From NCBI GenBank assembly GCA_963677215.1, contig OY781919.1, positions 3,844,001-3,908,000 of the forward strand: DNA of 64,000 nucleotides. Reading direction: 5' to 3'. A program made the translations under genes and the position numbers. Positions within the stretch are counted from its first letter, which is position 1. Each line of letters starts with the position of its first letter. This document shows positions 50,882 to 61,400 of the stretch, one piece after another. This stretch comes from G963676795 sp963677215 (GTDB taxonomy: Bacteria; Desulfobacterota; Desulfuromonadia; Desulfuromonadales; Geopsychrobacteraceae). The notes beneath the pieces are model-generated. The model was given only the letters and a program-made list of their open reading frames with translations. It was not told where the DNA came from and did no database searches.

Positions 50882-52960
50882 CTATTCCTGGTTCCCAAGC
50901 TCCTCAAGAATCTTGACCGTCTGATGCGTCGGCACCTCTTCGTATTTACTGAACTCCATGGTAAACATCCCGCGATCCGAGGTCATGGAACGCAATTCAG
51001 GAGCATAACGCAGCACCTCGGCCATGGGGACCTCGGCCATAATCACCTGGCTGTTGGCCTGGGGCTCAACCCCGACGACCTTGCCTCGCCGGGAGTTCAG
51101 GTCGCCGATGACATCGCCCATACAGTCGTCCGGCACACTGATTTCCATCGCCATGATAGGTTCCAACAGAACCGGTTTACACTGTTCCATCGCTTTTTTG
51201 AAAGCCATGGACCCGGCAACCTTGAAGGCCATCTCAGACGAATCGACGGAATGGTGAGAACCGTCATAAAGCGTGACCTGAACATCAACGACCTGGTTTT
51301 TGGTCAGCGGCCCGGTCTTCATCGCTTCAACGATCCCCTTATCGACGGCAGGGATGTAGTTTCTCGGCACGACCCCACCGACGACCTTGTCGACAAACTC
51401 ATAACCTTCGCCACGCGAGAGCGGCTTGACTTCGATCCAGACGTCGCCATACTGGCCACGACCACCAGACTGCTTCTTGTACTTGCCCTGAACCTGGGTG
51501 GAAGCCTTGATTGTCTCGCGGTACGGAACTTTAGGCTCCTTGAGAATGACATCAGCACCGTATTTGCGCTTCAGACGCTCAACGGCAACCTCGAGATGAA
51601 CCTGCCCCATCCCCGACAGAACCATCTCCTTGGTTTCCTCATCACGGACAACGGTCAGAGTCGGGTCTTCTTCCATAAGTTTCTGCAACCCGGTGTAGAT
51701 CTTGTCCTCATCTCCTTTCGATTTCCCTTCCAGGGCGAAGGAGATGATCGATTTAAGAGGAATCAACGGCTCATACATGACCGGATTTTTGATATCACAG
51801 AGGGTATCGCCAGTTGCCGTCACCTTGAGTTTCGGCACGGCAATGATATCACCGGCCGCCGCGACCTTCATCTCGACCTGTTTTTTCCCTTCCATCTCGT
51901 AAATGTGACTGATCCGCTCTTTTTCATCCTTGTTCGGATTCAGCACCACGGTATCGGAGGTCAGGGTTCCCGAGTAGACACGCATCAGCGACAGTTTGCC
52001 GGCGTAAGGGTCATTGATTGTCTTGAAAACCATCGCCGAAAATGGCTCATCCTCGCTCGGCTGGCGTTCGACGGCTTCATCGGTCCCCGGCTTGATACCG
52101 ATCTGGGTCCCCTTGTCAACCGGCGACGGCAGACAGGTGACGATGTAATCCATCAGCTGACGAATCCCGATATTGGCCGTCGCGCTGCCACAGAATACCG
52201 GCGTAAAGACACCGGTCAGGACCCCTTCACGCAAACCAAGGTAGAGTTCCTCCTCGCTGAGTTCCTCACCCTCCAGATACTTCTCCATCAGGTCATCGTC
52301 AGCTTCGGCAATCGCTTCAAGCAACTGCTCGCGCAGACGTAGTGCCTCCGGCAAATATTCGTCCGGGATATCCCCTTCCTCGTAGGTGCCCTGTTCATCG
52401 AACTGATAGACTCGGGCCTTCATACGGATCAGGTCGATGGTCCCCCTGAAACTCTCCTCGGCGCCGATCGGCATGGTCACAACCACGCCACGCGCTCCAA
52501 GAGACTTCTCCATATCATCAACGGCCTTGAGAAAATCGGCACGTTCCTTGTCCATTTTATTAACAAAAGCGATTCGCGGAACTTCAAATTCGTCACACCA
52601 CTTCCAGATCTGCTTGGTCTGGGCCTTGGTACCGGAGATCGCCGAAACGATCACGACCGCTCCCCCCAGCACTCTCAGGCAGCGGCGGGTATCATGCAGA
52701 AAGTTACTGATCCCCGGGGTATCGACTATATGTAAACTGTGATCCTTCCACAGACAGTGATCGAGACTGGCGCTCAAAGTCGCCTTGCGCTTGATCTCTT
52801 CCTCTTCGAAATCCATCGAGGAGGTTCCCAGGTCAACCTTTCCAAGAGCCGTTGTCATCCCCGTATTGTAGAGGATCGCTTCCACCAGCGACGTTTTACC
52901 GGCGCTATTATGCGCCACAATTCCCAGGTTTCTCAGCTTCGTTGTGTCGTACTTTCCCAT
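50882..52960 (-). CDS. Elongation factor G paralogue
   Basis: A 692-residue translational GTPase. The P-loop is AHNSAGKTS, with Asn-Ser where housekeeping EF-G has Ile-Asp, then DTPG (switch II) and NKMD (specificity). Domain IV and V segments (GGRGQYGDVWIEV, GDLNSRRGKVVGVE) are complete. The P-loop variant and the absence of rpsL, rpsG and tuf neighbours point to an EF-G2-type paralogue, which often has altered function (recycling or stress), rather than the main factor. It lies between the nadC-birA-coaX block and the SPOR operon. Confidence 0.87.
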   Translation of the reverse strand: MGKYDTTKLRNLGIVAHNSAGKTSLVEAILYNTGMTTALGKVDLGTSSMDFEEEEIKRKATLSASLDHCLWKDHSLHIVDTPGISNFLHDTRRCLRVLGGAVVIVSAISGTKAQTKQIWKWCDEFEVPRIAFVNKMDKERADFLKAVDDMEKSLGARGVVVTMPIGAEESFRGTIDLIRMKARVYQFDEQGTYEEGDIPDEYLPEALRLREQLLEAIAEADDDLMEKYLEGEELSEEELYLGLREGVLTGVFTPVFCGSATANIGIRQLMDYIVTCLPSPVDKGTQIGIKPGTDEAVERQPSEDEPFSAMVFKTINDPYAGKLSLMRVYSGTLTSDTVVLNPNKDEKERISHIYEMEGKKQVEMKVAAAGDIIAVPKLKVTATGDTLCDIKNPVMYEPLIPLKSIISFALEGKSKGDEDKIYTGLQKLMEEDPTLTVVRDEETKEMVLSGMGQVHLEVAVERLKRKYGADVILKEPKVPYRETIKASTQVQGKYKKQSGGRGQYGDVWIEVKPLSRGEGYEFVDKVVGGVVPRNYIPAVDKGIVEAMKTGPLTKNQVVDVQVTLYDGSHHSVDSSEMAFKVAGSMAFKKAMEQCKPVLLEPIMAMEISVPDDCMGDVIGDLNSRRGKVVGVEPQANSQVIMAEVPMAEVLRYAPELRSMTSDRGMFTMEFSKYEEVPTHQTVKILEELGNQE

Positions 52961-53068
52961 GAATCGCTCCTTTTCCTGAAAAGGCCCATCAGGTCATGTA
53001 TCACGACCCGGATGCAAGGACAATCATTGTCTATGCGACAACTGGGCGTGGGATCACAGATTTACGGG

Positions 53069-53836
53069 CTATACCCGGTTTCGTTCATAGAGAATACGCA
53101 ATCCTTCCAGAGTTAAAAATGGATCAACCTGATCAATACTGTCGGTCGCAGAGGCAATGGTCGGCGCCAGTCCGCCGGTCGCAATCACCTGAGCCGGTTT
53201 GCCGAACTCCTTCTTCATACGGCAGACGATCCCCTCGACCAGGCCGACATAACCGAAGTAGATACCGGCCTGCATGCTGTTCACGGTATTCTTGGCAATA
53301 ATCTGCGGGGGACGGGAGATGTCAACACGCGGCAGCTTGCTCGCCCTTGAAAACAGTGCATCGGCAGAAATCCCGATCCCCGGAGCGATAGCGCCGCCGA
53401 GATAACTTCCTTCTGCAGAAATCATATCAAAGGTCGTGGCAGTGCCGAAGTCGACGACAATCAGAGCGGTTTTCAGTTTTTCATAGGCGGCAACTGCATT
53501 GACGATACGGTCCGCACCAACCTCACGCGGGTTATCATACTGAATCGGCATTCCGGTCTTGATCCCCGGCCCTATCACATAGGGGTTCAGCTTGAAATAT
53601 TTACAGCACAGGCCATTGATCGTATTGAGCATCGGCGGCACGACACTTGAGACAACAACATCGGACAGATCGTCAAAGGTCAGACCGGAAAGCCGGAACA
53701 GATCATTGATCAGCATCGCGTACTCATCGACCGTCCGATACTTATCGGTCCCGACCCGCCATTCATGAGTCAGCGTACTTCCGGTATAGATCCCCAGCAC
53801 CGTATTGCTGTTACCAACATCAATCACCAACAACAT
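53069..53836 (-). CDS. coaX: Type III pantothenate kinase
   Basis: A 255-residue kinase that phosphorylates pantothenate, the first step of coenzyme A synthesis. The ASKHA-fold phosphate motif is LVIDVGNSNTVLGIY; PREVGADRIVNAVAAYE holds the catalytic Asp, and VVDFGTATTFDMIS and GGAIAPGIGIS complete the family pattern. It starts 21 bases after birA, a gene order seen in other bacteria, so the two are likely in one operon with nadC. Confidence 0.95.
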   Translation of the reverse strand: MLLVIDVGNSNTVLGIYTGSTLTHEWRVGTDKYRTVDEYAMLINDLFRLSGLTFDDLSDVVVSSVVPPMLNTINGLCCKYFKLNPYVIGPGIKTGMPIQYDNPREVGADRIVNAVAAYEKLKTALIVVDFGTATTFDMISAEGSYLGGAIAPGIGISADALFSRASKLPRVDISRPPQIIAKNTVNSMQAGIYFGYVGLVEGIVCRMKKEFGKPAQVIATGGLAPTIASATDSIDQVDPFLTLEGLRILYERNRV

Positions 53837-53857
53837 AAAAGCCTGTTTCTCCTTGCA

Positions 53858-54838
53858 TTATACATCCAGAAGCCGGACATCGCCGGCAACAATCCGGAAC
53901 AATTCTCCGTTATCCTGAGCAATCCGCAGGCTGCCGTCGTCCTCGAGGCCGACAACCGTTCCCCGAACGATCGTTTTCCCCAAGTCGACTTCCACTTTGC
54001 GATTGAAGATATTACACAGTTTTTCCCAACGGGCGCGAATCGGCCCGAACCCCTGAGTCCTGAATTCCAGGTAATTATAATCCAGTTTTTCCAGCAGGGT
54101 TTGGCCAAAAAGACAACGATCAACGGTCTTACCGGATTCAATCAGGACCGAAGTCGCCGGATAATTGATCGGCGTCGGGAGCTGATCGGCACGCATATTC
54201 AGGTTGATCCCGATACCTAGTATAACAAAATGAACCTTCTCTGTTTCAGCACTCATTTCATTGAGCAGACCGGCGATCTTGGAACGACCGACCAGCACAT
54301 CGTTCGGCCATTTGACAACGGCTTGAAGATGGCAAAGTTCCTGCAATGTTTCCGCCACGGCAACTGCAGACAAAAATGTCAGGTGAGGGGTCTGCTGCAC
54401 TGGAATGTCAGGACGCAGAATGATCGAGGTGTAAAGATTCACGCCACCTGGAGACACCCACAGGCGCCCCAGTCTGCCACGCCCGGCCAACTGCCGGTCG
54501 GCGATCACGACAGTTCCTTCGACTGCACCGTTTTCTGCCAGGTTGCGGGCATAGGTATTGGTCGAATCGACTTCAGGCAGGGAGACCAGAGAACAACCGA
54601 CGATCTCGGTCTTCAGGTCACGTTTTAAGTCAGCTGCCATCAGTAGATCTGGAGAATCGATGAGCCGGTAGCCCTGGGAATGCTTGGACTCTATGGTAAA
54701 GCCAAGTTCGGACAGGACCTTGACCTGTTTCCAGACCGCGGCCCTGGAAATCTCAAGCCGGGAACTCATCTCCTGACCGGAGATGAATTCACCGGGACGG
54801 GCGCGAAATAAGCTGAGAATTTGATCGCGTGTCGTCAA
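53858..54838 (-). CDS. birA: Biotin-protein ligase with repressor domain
   Basis: A 326-residue bifunctional protein. An N-terminal winged helix (SGQEMSSRLEISRAAVWKQVKVL) binds DNA and represses biotin genes; the central ligase has SLPEVDSTNTYARNLAE, GRGRLGRLWVSPGG (biotinyl-AMP loop) and VKWPNDVLVGRSKIAGLL; a small SH3-like domain ends it. It attaches biotin to carboxylase carrier proteins. The TTG at 54838 is chosen because GGAGG lies immediately upstream; the longer frame to 54862 crosses it. It sits between nadC and coaX. Confidence 0.95.
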   Translation of the reverse strand: MTTRDQILSLFRARPGEFISGQEMSSRLEISRAAVWKQVKVLSELGFTIESKHSQGYRLIDSPDLLMAADLKRDLKTEIVGCSLVSLPEVDSTNTYARNLAENGAVEGTVVIADRQLAGRGRLGRLWVSPGGVNLYTSIILRPDIPVQQTPHLTFLSAVAVAETLQELCHLQAVVKWPNDVLVGRSKIAGLLNEMSAETEKVHFVILGIGINLNMRADQLPTPINYPATSVLIESGKTVDRCLFGQTLLEKLDYNYLEFRTQGFGPIRARWEKLCNIFNRKVEVDLGKTIVRGTVVGLEDDGSLRIAQDNGELFRIVAGDVRLLDV

Positions 54839-54898
54839 GGGCCCTCCAGGTTTATAGCACAAGATATCTTCGCAGGAGTGTCGGCTCCCCAGATAAAA

Positions 54899-55729
54899 TT
54901 AACGATTGAACAGCATCGAAATATCGGCAGCCCGAACTGAATGGGTCAGAGCACCGACAGAAATCAGATCAACGCCGGTCTCGGCGATAGCACGAACCCG
55001 TTCCAGGTTGACATTCCCGGAGGCTTCTACCAAGGCCCGGCCGTCAATCAGGTTAACCCCTTCACGCAGCTGTTCCAGGGTCATATTGTCAAGCATGATG
55101 ATATCGGCCTTAACAGCCAGAGCTTCCACGACCTCAGCCAGACTGGTCGTTTCAACCTCGATCTTGATAGTATGCGGAATGCGCTGTCTGGCTCGTTCCA
55201 CTGCAGCGGTAATGCCACCGGCAGCGTCAATATGATTTTCCTTGATCAACACCCCGTCAAACAGGCCGATACGATGGTTGCGACCGCCCCCCATGCGTAC
55301 CGAATACTTATCCAGTGCCCTCAAACCGGGAACTGTTTTACGTGTATCGACAATGGTCGCTGAGGTCCCTGCGATCTCGGCGACAAAGCGGGCGGTCATG
55401 GTGGCGATACCGCTCATGCGCTGCAATAGATTCAGAGCAACACGCTCCCCCTGCAGAAGAACCTGGGGAGAGCCTTTGATCCAGGCAACCACTTCGCCCT
55501 TTTTGACCTGGCGGCCATCCTCGGTAATCTTTTCATAACTGACGGCAGGGTCCAGCAGATGAAAAACCCTGGCGGCTACATCTAGCCCTGCCAGGGTAAA
55601 ATCTTCCTTGGCCACCAGTTCAGCCCGGGCCTCGCCCCCTGCGGGAATCGTCGCTTCAGTCGTAATATCACCCAGACCGAGATCTTCTTCCAGAGCCGTT
55701 TTGATAATACGCTCAATCTCAAAAAACAT
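54899..55729 (-). CDS. nadC: Quinolinate phosphoribosyltransferase
   Basis: A 276-residue NAD-biosynthesis enzyme that converts quinolinate and PRPP to nicotinate mononucleotide. The family motifs DTRKTVPGLRALDKYSVRMGG, NHRIGLFDGVLIKENH and IEVETTSLAEVVEAL are all visible, with the PRPP-binding basic residues in place. It is the first gene of the nadC-birA-coaX run on the minus strand; the gap to birA is 60 bases. Confidence 0.95.
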   Translation of the reverse strand: MFFEIERIIKTALEEDLGLGDITTEATIPAGGEARAELVAKEDFTLAGLDVAARVFHLLDPAVSYEKITEDGRQVKKGEVVAWIKGSPQVLLQGERVALNLLQRMSGIATMTARFVAEIAGTSATIVDTRKTVPGLRALDKYSVRMGGGRNHRIGLFDGVLIKENHIDAAGGITAAVERARQRIPHTIKIEVETTSLAEVVEALAVKADIIMLDNMTLEQLREGVNLIDGRALVEASGNVNLERVRAIAETGVDLISVGALTHSVRAADISMLFNR

Positions 55730-55941
55730 TCATGCCCTCCGACAGGCTGCAGCCCTGTATCAAGGGCCTTAAACAAGTATAAATATTATCAAATCTATAA
55801 CACACCGCAGATTGCCCCCGCAACTGAAAACAGGGAATTGAGTGGTGGGCAAAACCCCTTTACATTTCCGTAACTTGTGATAAAAAATAAGTTTTCGCCA
55901 AGTGAGTTTTACAGTCATTCTTAAATATAAAGGAGAACGAA

Positions 55942-56820
55942 ATGACCAAGCCCCTGTTAGTCACATTAGTCTGTGCCAGCTTACTGCTTCCGGCCTGTGT
56001 CAGCAAAAATACCTACCAGCAGAAAGTCAATGAAGCCGATCTGTTACAGCGTGACAACAATGGCCTGAGCGAATCGGTCTCCAGCTTACGCGAAGAAAAA
56101 TCGGAAATGGCCGACCAGATCTCGAAACTGAACAAAAACCTGGTCGATGTCCTCAATAAAAATTCCACTCTGCAAAAGGATCTGCTGGCCGCCCAGGCCA
56201 ATCAGGAACGCCAGGAAGGCAACATTTCCCTCCATCAGCAGCGCCTCGCCGACATGCAGGCCCATAACGATCTGCTGCTCGGGACCATCGAAGAACTGAA
56301 CCAGGCACTGGAGAAGGAAAAGATCGCCAAGGAAGCACGCCTGGCTAAGGTCAAACAGACCTACGACGAACTGGTCGGAGCACTGGAAGATGAAATCAAA
56401 CGTGGCGAGCTGACCATCTCAAACCTGGAAGGGCAGCTCAGCGTCAACCTGCTCAATCAGATCCTCTTCGATTCCGGCAAGACGGAAATCAAGCCGAGTG
56501 GCCAGAAGGTTCTCAAAAGCCTTGGCGACGTTCTCAACAAGTTCCCGGACAAAGCGCTGATGATCGAAGGGCACACAGACAACGTCAAGATCAGCAGCAA
56601 CCTGAAGGAACGCTTCCCGTCCAACTGGGAGCTGTCGACCGCCCGAGCAAACAATGTTGTCCATTTCCTGCAGGATAAGGTCGGCCTCCCCGGTGAGCGG
56701 CTGGTTGCTGCAGGCTACGGCCCTTATCGCCCCGTCGCCCCCAACGACACGGCAGAAGGCCGGGCCGAGAATCGGCGCATCCAGATTATTCTGATCCCTT
56801 ATAAAAACGTTGCGGACTAA
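55942..56820 (+). CDS. OmpA-family lipoprotein with coiled coil
   Basis: A 292-residue envelope protein. The lipobox LLPAC gives a lipidated Cys near residue 19. Residues 25-165 form a long coiled coil (ESVSSLREEKSEMADQISKLNKNL and onwards), and residues 170-290 are an OmpA-type peptidoglycan-binding domain: LFDSGKTEIKPSG, IEGHTDNV, WELSTARANNV and NRRIQIIL. It likely ties the outer membrane to the cell wall. AAGGAG precedes the ATG. A terminator follows. Confidence 0.9.
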   Translation: MTKPLLVTLVCASLLLPACVSKNTYQQKVNEADLLQRDNNGLSESVSSLREEKSEMADQISKLNKNLVDVLNKNSTLQKDLLAAQANQERQEGNISLHQQRLADMQAHNDLLLGTIEELNQALEKEKIAKEARLAKVKQTYDELVGALEDEIKRGELTISNLEGQLSVNLLNQILFDSGKTEIKPSGQKVLKSLGDVLNKFPDKALMIEGHTDNVKISSNLKERFPSNWELSTARANNVVHFLQDKVGLPGERLVAAGYGPYRPVAPNDTAEGRAENRRIQIILIPYKNVAD

Positions 56821-56835
56821 CTGTACAGGACGTGA

Positions 56836-56865
56836 CCAGCCCGATTTTCTGCAGAATCGGGCTGG
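56836..56865 (+). terminator. Terminator after the OmpA-like gene
   Basis: Stem CCAGCCCGATT / AATCGGGCTGG with an 8-base loop, followed by CGCTTTTC. Confidence 0.85.
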
Positions 56866-56908
56866 CGCTTTTCTCGACTGACAATGAACCCAAGACGAAG
56901 GGGCACTG

Positions 56909-57316
56909 ATGCAGGATTTTTTACTCAACGACACCCACAGCAAAACGATCGGTTATCTGCTGTGGATTTTCGGCTTTACCGGGTCACACCGCTTCTATTA
57001 CGGACGACCGATCTCCGGCACGATCTGGTTTTTTACCCTGGGACTGCTCGGCATCGGCTGGCTCATCGATCTGTTCCTGATTCCCGGCATGGATCGCCAG
57101 GCCGACTTACGCTACGTGGCAGGTCGCTACGACTACACTCTGGCTTGGATCCTACTGACCTTTCTTGGTTTTTTCGGTGTTCACAGAATGTATCTGGGGA
57201 AATGGATCAGCGGCATCATCTATCTGCTGACGGCAGGCGTCTTCGGCCTGGGATGCCTTTACGATCTGTGGACGCTCAACACCCAGGTGTCCTTACGCAA
57301 CAGTCAACCCTATTGA
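56909..57316 (+). CDS. TM2-domain membrane protein
   Basis: A 135-residue inner-membrane protein with two TM2-like units, each of two helices: FGFTGSHRFYYGRPISGTIW and FFGVHRMYLGKWISGIIYLL. The repeated aromatic-Gly-x-His-Arg motif is the TM2 hallmark; the domain's role is unknown. It begins about 90 bases after the OmpA-like gene and beyond its terminator, so it may be expressed separately. Confidence 0.87.
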   Translation: MQDFLLNDTHSKTIGYLLWIFGFTGSHRFYYGRPISGTIWFFTLGLLGIGWLIDLFLIPGMDRQADLRYVAGRYDYTLAWILLTFLGFFGVHRMYLGKWISGIIYLLTAGVFGLGCLYDLWTLNTQVSLRNSQPY

Positions 57317-57340
57317 ACGCATATCGGCACATGGCCAGAG

Positions 57341-58441
57341 CTAATCCCTGAACTGGTTAAAGATCTGGATGAACGCCTCCTGATTATTCAGAAAGACGTC
57401 AGCAATATCGGGATCAAAATGCTTACCGCGGTCAGCACGAATCATCTCTGTCACTTCCTCGTGCGAGAGAGCCGCCCGGTAAATCCGATCATTGACCAGA
57501 GAATCGTAAAAATCGGCTACAGCCATCAGACGAGCAGCGACCGGAATCTCGTCTCCCGCCAACTGGTGAGGATAGCCTTCGCCGTTCCAACGTTCATGAT
57601 GGGACAGGGCAATCACCTTGGCGACTTCAAGAAAATCAGCCTTGCTGCCGAGAATCTTTTCTGCCCGCTCCAGAGCTCCACGGCCGATCAGCGTGTGAGT
57701 CTTCATAATTTCGAACTCTTCATCGGTCAGCCGCCCCGGTTTATTGAGAATGTGATCGGGAATTCCGACCTTGCCTATATCATGCAATGGCGCTGACTTG
57801 TAGAGCATGACAATATTGCTTTCGGTAAGAAAATCACGGAAGCGCGGATGATCCTGTAACTGCCGGGCCAGAAATTCGACATAACGCTGGGTTCGGCGCA
57901 GATGGTTGCCGGTGTCGTCATCACGGGTCTCGGCAAGTGACGCCAGTGCCAGGATCGTCATTTCCTGGGCGGCCAGCGCCTGCCCCGCAATCCGCTCCAT
58001 TTCAAAAGCCAGATCCCTGTTGCGGTTGCGCAGCAAGTCGGTCGCTTTCTTCAACTTGAGATGAGTTCCGATCCTGGCCATGACAATCGGTGGACTGATC
58101 GGCTTGGTGATGTAGTCAACGGCACCAAGTTTCAACCCCATCTCCTCATCACTCGTTTCCGATTTCGCCGTAAGAAAGATAATCGGGATATCAAAGGTAC
58201 GCGGCTCCTGCTTCAGTTTCAGACAGACCTCGTAACCGTCCATGCCGGGCATCATGATATCAAGCAGAATAAGGTCCGGCGGACTGTCCGACATGGCGAT
58301 CCTGAGTGCCTTTTCACCACTGTTGGCGATCTTGACCTTGTAATCGTCCTTGAGGAGTTCCCCCATCAGCGCCAGGTTTTCGATCGTGTCGTCAACAACC
58401 AGGATGGTATAATTGTCAGCATAACTTTTAAAATCTGTCAT
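57341..58441 (-). CDS. Response regulator with HD-GYP domain
   Basis: A 366-residue RpfG-like regulator expected to degrade cyclic di-GMP when phosphorylated. The receiver domain (11-125) has DD at 17-18, phospho-acceptor D61 in LILLDIMMPGMDG and K in ITKPI. The HD-GYP part (about 165-350) has HDIGKVGIPD and HHERWNGEGYP, with the extra HD-GYP motif residues in place. It follows the giant hybrid-type kinase by 26 bases on the same strand, so that kinase is its probable partner. Confidence 0.93.
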   Translation of the reverse strand: MTDFKSYADNYTILVVDDTIENLALMGELLKDDYKVKIANSGEKALRIAMSDSPPDLILLDIMMPGMDGYEVCLKLKQEPRTFDIPIIFLTAKSETSDEEMGLKLGAVDYITKPISPPIVMARIGTHLKLKKATDLLRNRNRDLAFEMERIAGQALAAQEMTILALASLAETRDDDTGNHLRRTQRYVEFLARQLQDHPRFRDFLTESNIVMLYKSAPLHDIGKVGIPDHILNKPGRLTDEEFEIMKTHTLIGRGALERAEKILGSKADFLEVAKVIALSHHERWNGEGYPHQLAGDEIPVAARLMAVADFYDSLVNDRIYRAALSHEEVTEMIRADRGKHFDPDIADVFLNNQEAFIQIFNQFRD

Positions 58442-58467
58442 TCAGACTCTCCTGCTCTCCATCTATC

Positions 58468-61400
58468 TTAACCTTCAGGGGACCGGTCTTCAAGATAGTC
58501 CAGAACGGTTTCAAAACTGTAACGTTCCAATGCCGCTTTAACATCCACAAAACGACCGCCAAGCAATTCTGCAAAGAGCTTCTCATGGCGATGAAAAAGG
58601 TCAACAGCCTGCAGATCATCATCCTTGAGCCTCAGGACTAACTCATCAAAAAGCTGGCTCGAGCTGAGCTCAGTCTCCACAGAAGGCAAGTGCTCCTCCA
58701 GCCCCTGAGCAGAAAAGAGATCATCCAGTTCGTCGACAAGATCGAGCAAAGCGACCCGGCAGGATTCAAACGCAGCCTGAAGTTGTGCAGGCGCTCCACC
58801 CTGTTTTGCGACAGATTCAAATCGCTCCAGAGTTTTTTGCAACCTGATCGCCCCGATATTACCGGCAACGCTCTTCAGTGAATGAGCCATTCTGGCAGCG
58901 CTATCGACGTTGCCTGCCAGCAACGCAAGATGAATCTTATCGGCAGCCCCCCTGTGGCTGTCGAGGAATTTCCGCATCAAGGATTCAAGCAATGCCGCCT
59001 TGCCCATGACCCGATACAGGCCGGTGGGAAGATCGACATTCTCCATCCTTTCAGGCAGGCGGGGCGCAACCTCTGCAGATGACTCTGTTTGCGGACTGTC
59101 CACAGTCCCTACGCGGTTCAGTACCTGAGAAAACGCGGTCTCCTGAGCCGCTCCAACTGCAAGGGCCTGCAACTTCTCAGTGAATTCCACAACCACATCC
59201 TGCCAGCTGGTGCGGGTCAGAGGCTTATTCACAACCAGACCGATACCCAACGACTGGGCTTTTTCCCGGAGGAGCGCATCCCAGAACGGAACAACTAGAA
59301 CGACTCTTCTGTACCCATCTGGGACAAGGCCAGCCAGTTCGTCAAGAGCCCCAAGATCATCCAGAGGGGCAGAATGATCAACAGCGACAACATCGTAAGC
59401 TGCCTGGCCTTCGGTGTCCTTAAGTTTTAAGACCGCCTCCTTAAGTGAGTCCACCGTATCGACCTGGGCAGCCGTTTCACCGATCACACGATTCATGATC
59501 CGAGCCTCGGATGAAGCCGCACAGACCGTCAAAACCCTGTTGAACAGCCTGTGTTTGTCTTCCTCTGGCACTTTGGCAAGCAGCTCAACCCTGGCACTGA
59601 ACCAGAATCTGCTGCCGTGCCCTTCTTCCGATTCAACCCCGACATCACCGCCCATCAGGTGAGCAAGCTTTCTACAGATCGCCAGCCCTAAACCTGTCCC
59701 TCCGAAGCGGCGTGTCGACGACATGTCAGCCTGATGAAAACTCTGGAACAGATGCCCAAGCTGATCATCGGCAATCCCGCACCCCGTATCCGTTACGGAG
59801 AACAACAGCAGAGTCCCGTCGTCCGAGTGAGACAAAGAGGCCTCAATACTGACCGTTCCTGAATCGGTGAATTTGACCGCATTGGACAGATACTGATAAA
59901 GAATCTGTCCAATGCGTTTGGTGTCACCGGAAAGTGAAGCAGTCAACTCCGGGCTGATATCGATGAGCAGATTTAGTCGCTTGGCGCGAAGCTGCTCCGC
60001 CTGCCGGGCGACAGTGGTCAGCACCAGCTGTTCCACATCAAACTCAGAGCTGGACAGAATAAGCTGGTCCGATTCAATCCTGGACAGATCGAGCAGATCC
60101 CTGAACATATCAAGCAACTGCAACCCGGAAGCCTCTATCTTGTGAAGGTAGTCCAGATGGGCCGGATCAGAGAGCGACTCACTCATGAGATGACTGATAC
60201 CCAGAATCGAGTTGAGTGGCGTCCGTATTTCATGGCTGATATTGGCCAGGAAAGCACTCTTGGTTCGGCTGGCCGATTCGGCGGCATCCTTGGCCAGGCG
60301 TAGATTTTCTGCAGCCTCACGCTCTGTGCTGATGTCCTCGACGATCGCGACGAGTCGCGGCACTGCTTCACTCGTTGAGTCCGGTAATGACCTTGCCGCC
60401 ATGCGCGCCCAGAAGGTGCTGCCATCCTTCCGGCACAATTGGCATTCCCTCCTGTCCTCACCAGTCGTTTTGAAGCTCAGAGTAATCTCGCCACCGATTC
60501 TTTCAAACTCCTCATCACTGGCATACCAGTCACGCGTCGACCTGTTGAGCATTTCGCCGGGGGCATAGCCAAACAGCTCTTCCAGCTTCTTGTTGCAACG
60601 GACAATTGCTCGCTCTTCGATCAGCACTATCCCGACATTGGCCGCGTTGAATATCCCCTGTTGCTCAAGATTTATAGCTTCAAGTGCTGAGGTTCTTTGT
60701 TGCACCAGCTCTTCCAGCTGCTCGCGATAGGCACGAAGTTCTTCTTCCGCCGCGACCTTTTCGGTAATATCCTGAATTGTCCCCAGAGCAGCAACCAGCT
60801 CTCCGCCTGATCCATATTCGAATTCGTTACGCACACTGACCCACTTCGGCGCGGTCGCAAAAAGTCTGAAAACCGAATCAAGCGTCTCGCCATCAAAAAC
60901 TTTTCCCCACAGGGACTCAACATGCCCCCTGTCTTCAGGATGAACCAGACGGAAAAATTCCTCAGCAGTCAAGTCCTCGCCGAAGTTCCGCCGGCAAATC
61001 CGACAGGCTTCTTCAGACAGAGTAAAGGTCTGCGTCTCAAGGTTAAAGTACCAGTGCCCGATCTGCGCCACAACCTGGGCGCGCTTGAGGAAGGTTTCAC
61101 TCGTCTGCAACGCTTTGACGCTCTCGTTGCGCGCGCTGTTGAGGAGAACCATGCCAATCTGATCAGTGACCTGACGACCAAAAACGATCTCTTCTTCACG
61201 GAACAGCCTATCATCTGTGCCCTGTTCAAAGGCGAGCACGCCACGAAATTCACCCGCCGAAAGGATGCTGCTGTAAAGCGCCGAAGCAATGCCATTCTTC
61301 TCGAGATACTCGGAGCTGAACTGCTCGCTGACCGGCCGACCATTAGGAAGATCGGTCACCAGATAATTATGTTCGCGCAGATGCGCCATCTCGGCGCCAA

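Noticed and set aside
50924..52342. A 472-codon open frame opposite the EF-G paralogue
   Set aside because: It is antisense to a clear gene and rich in Arg, His, Gly and Leu without family motifs; a shadow of codon bias.
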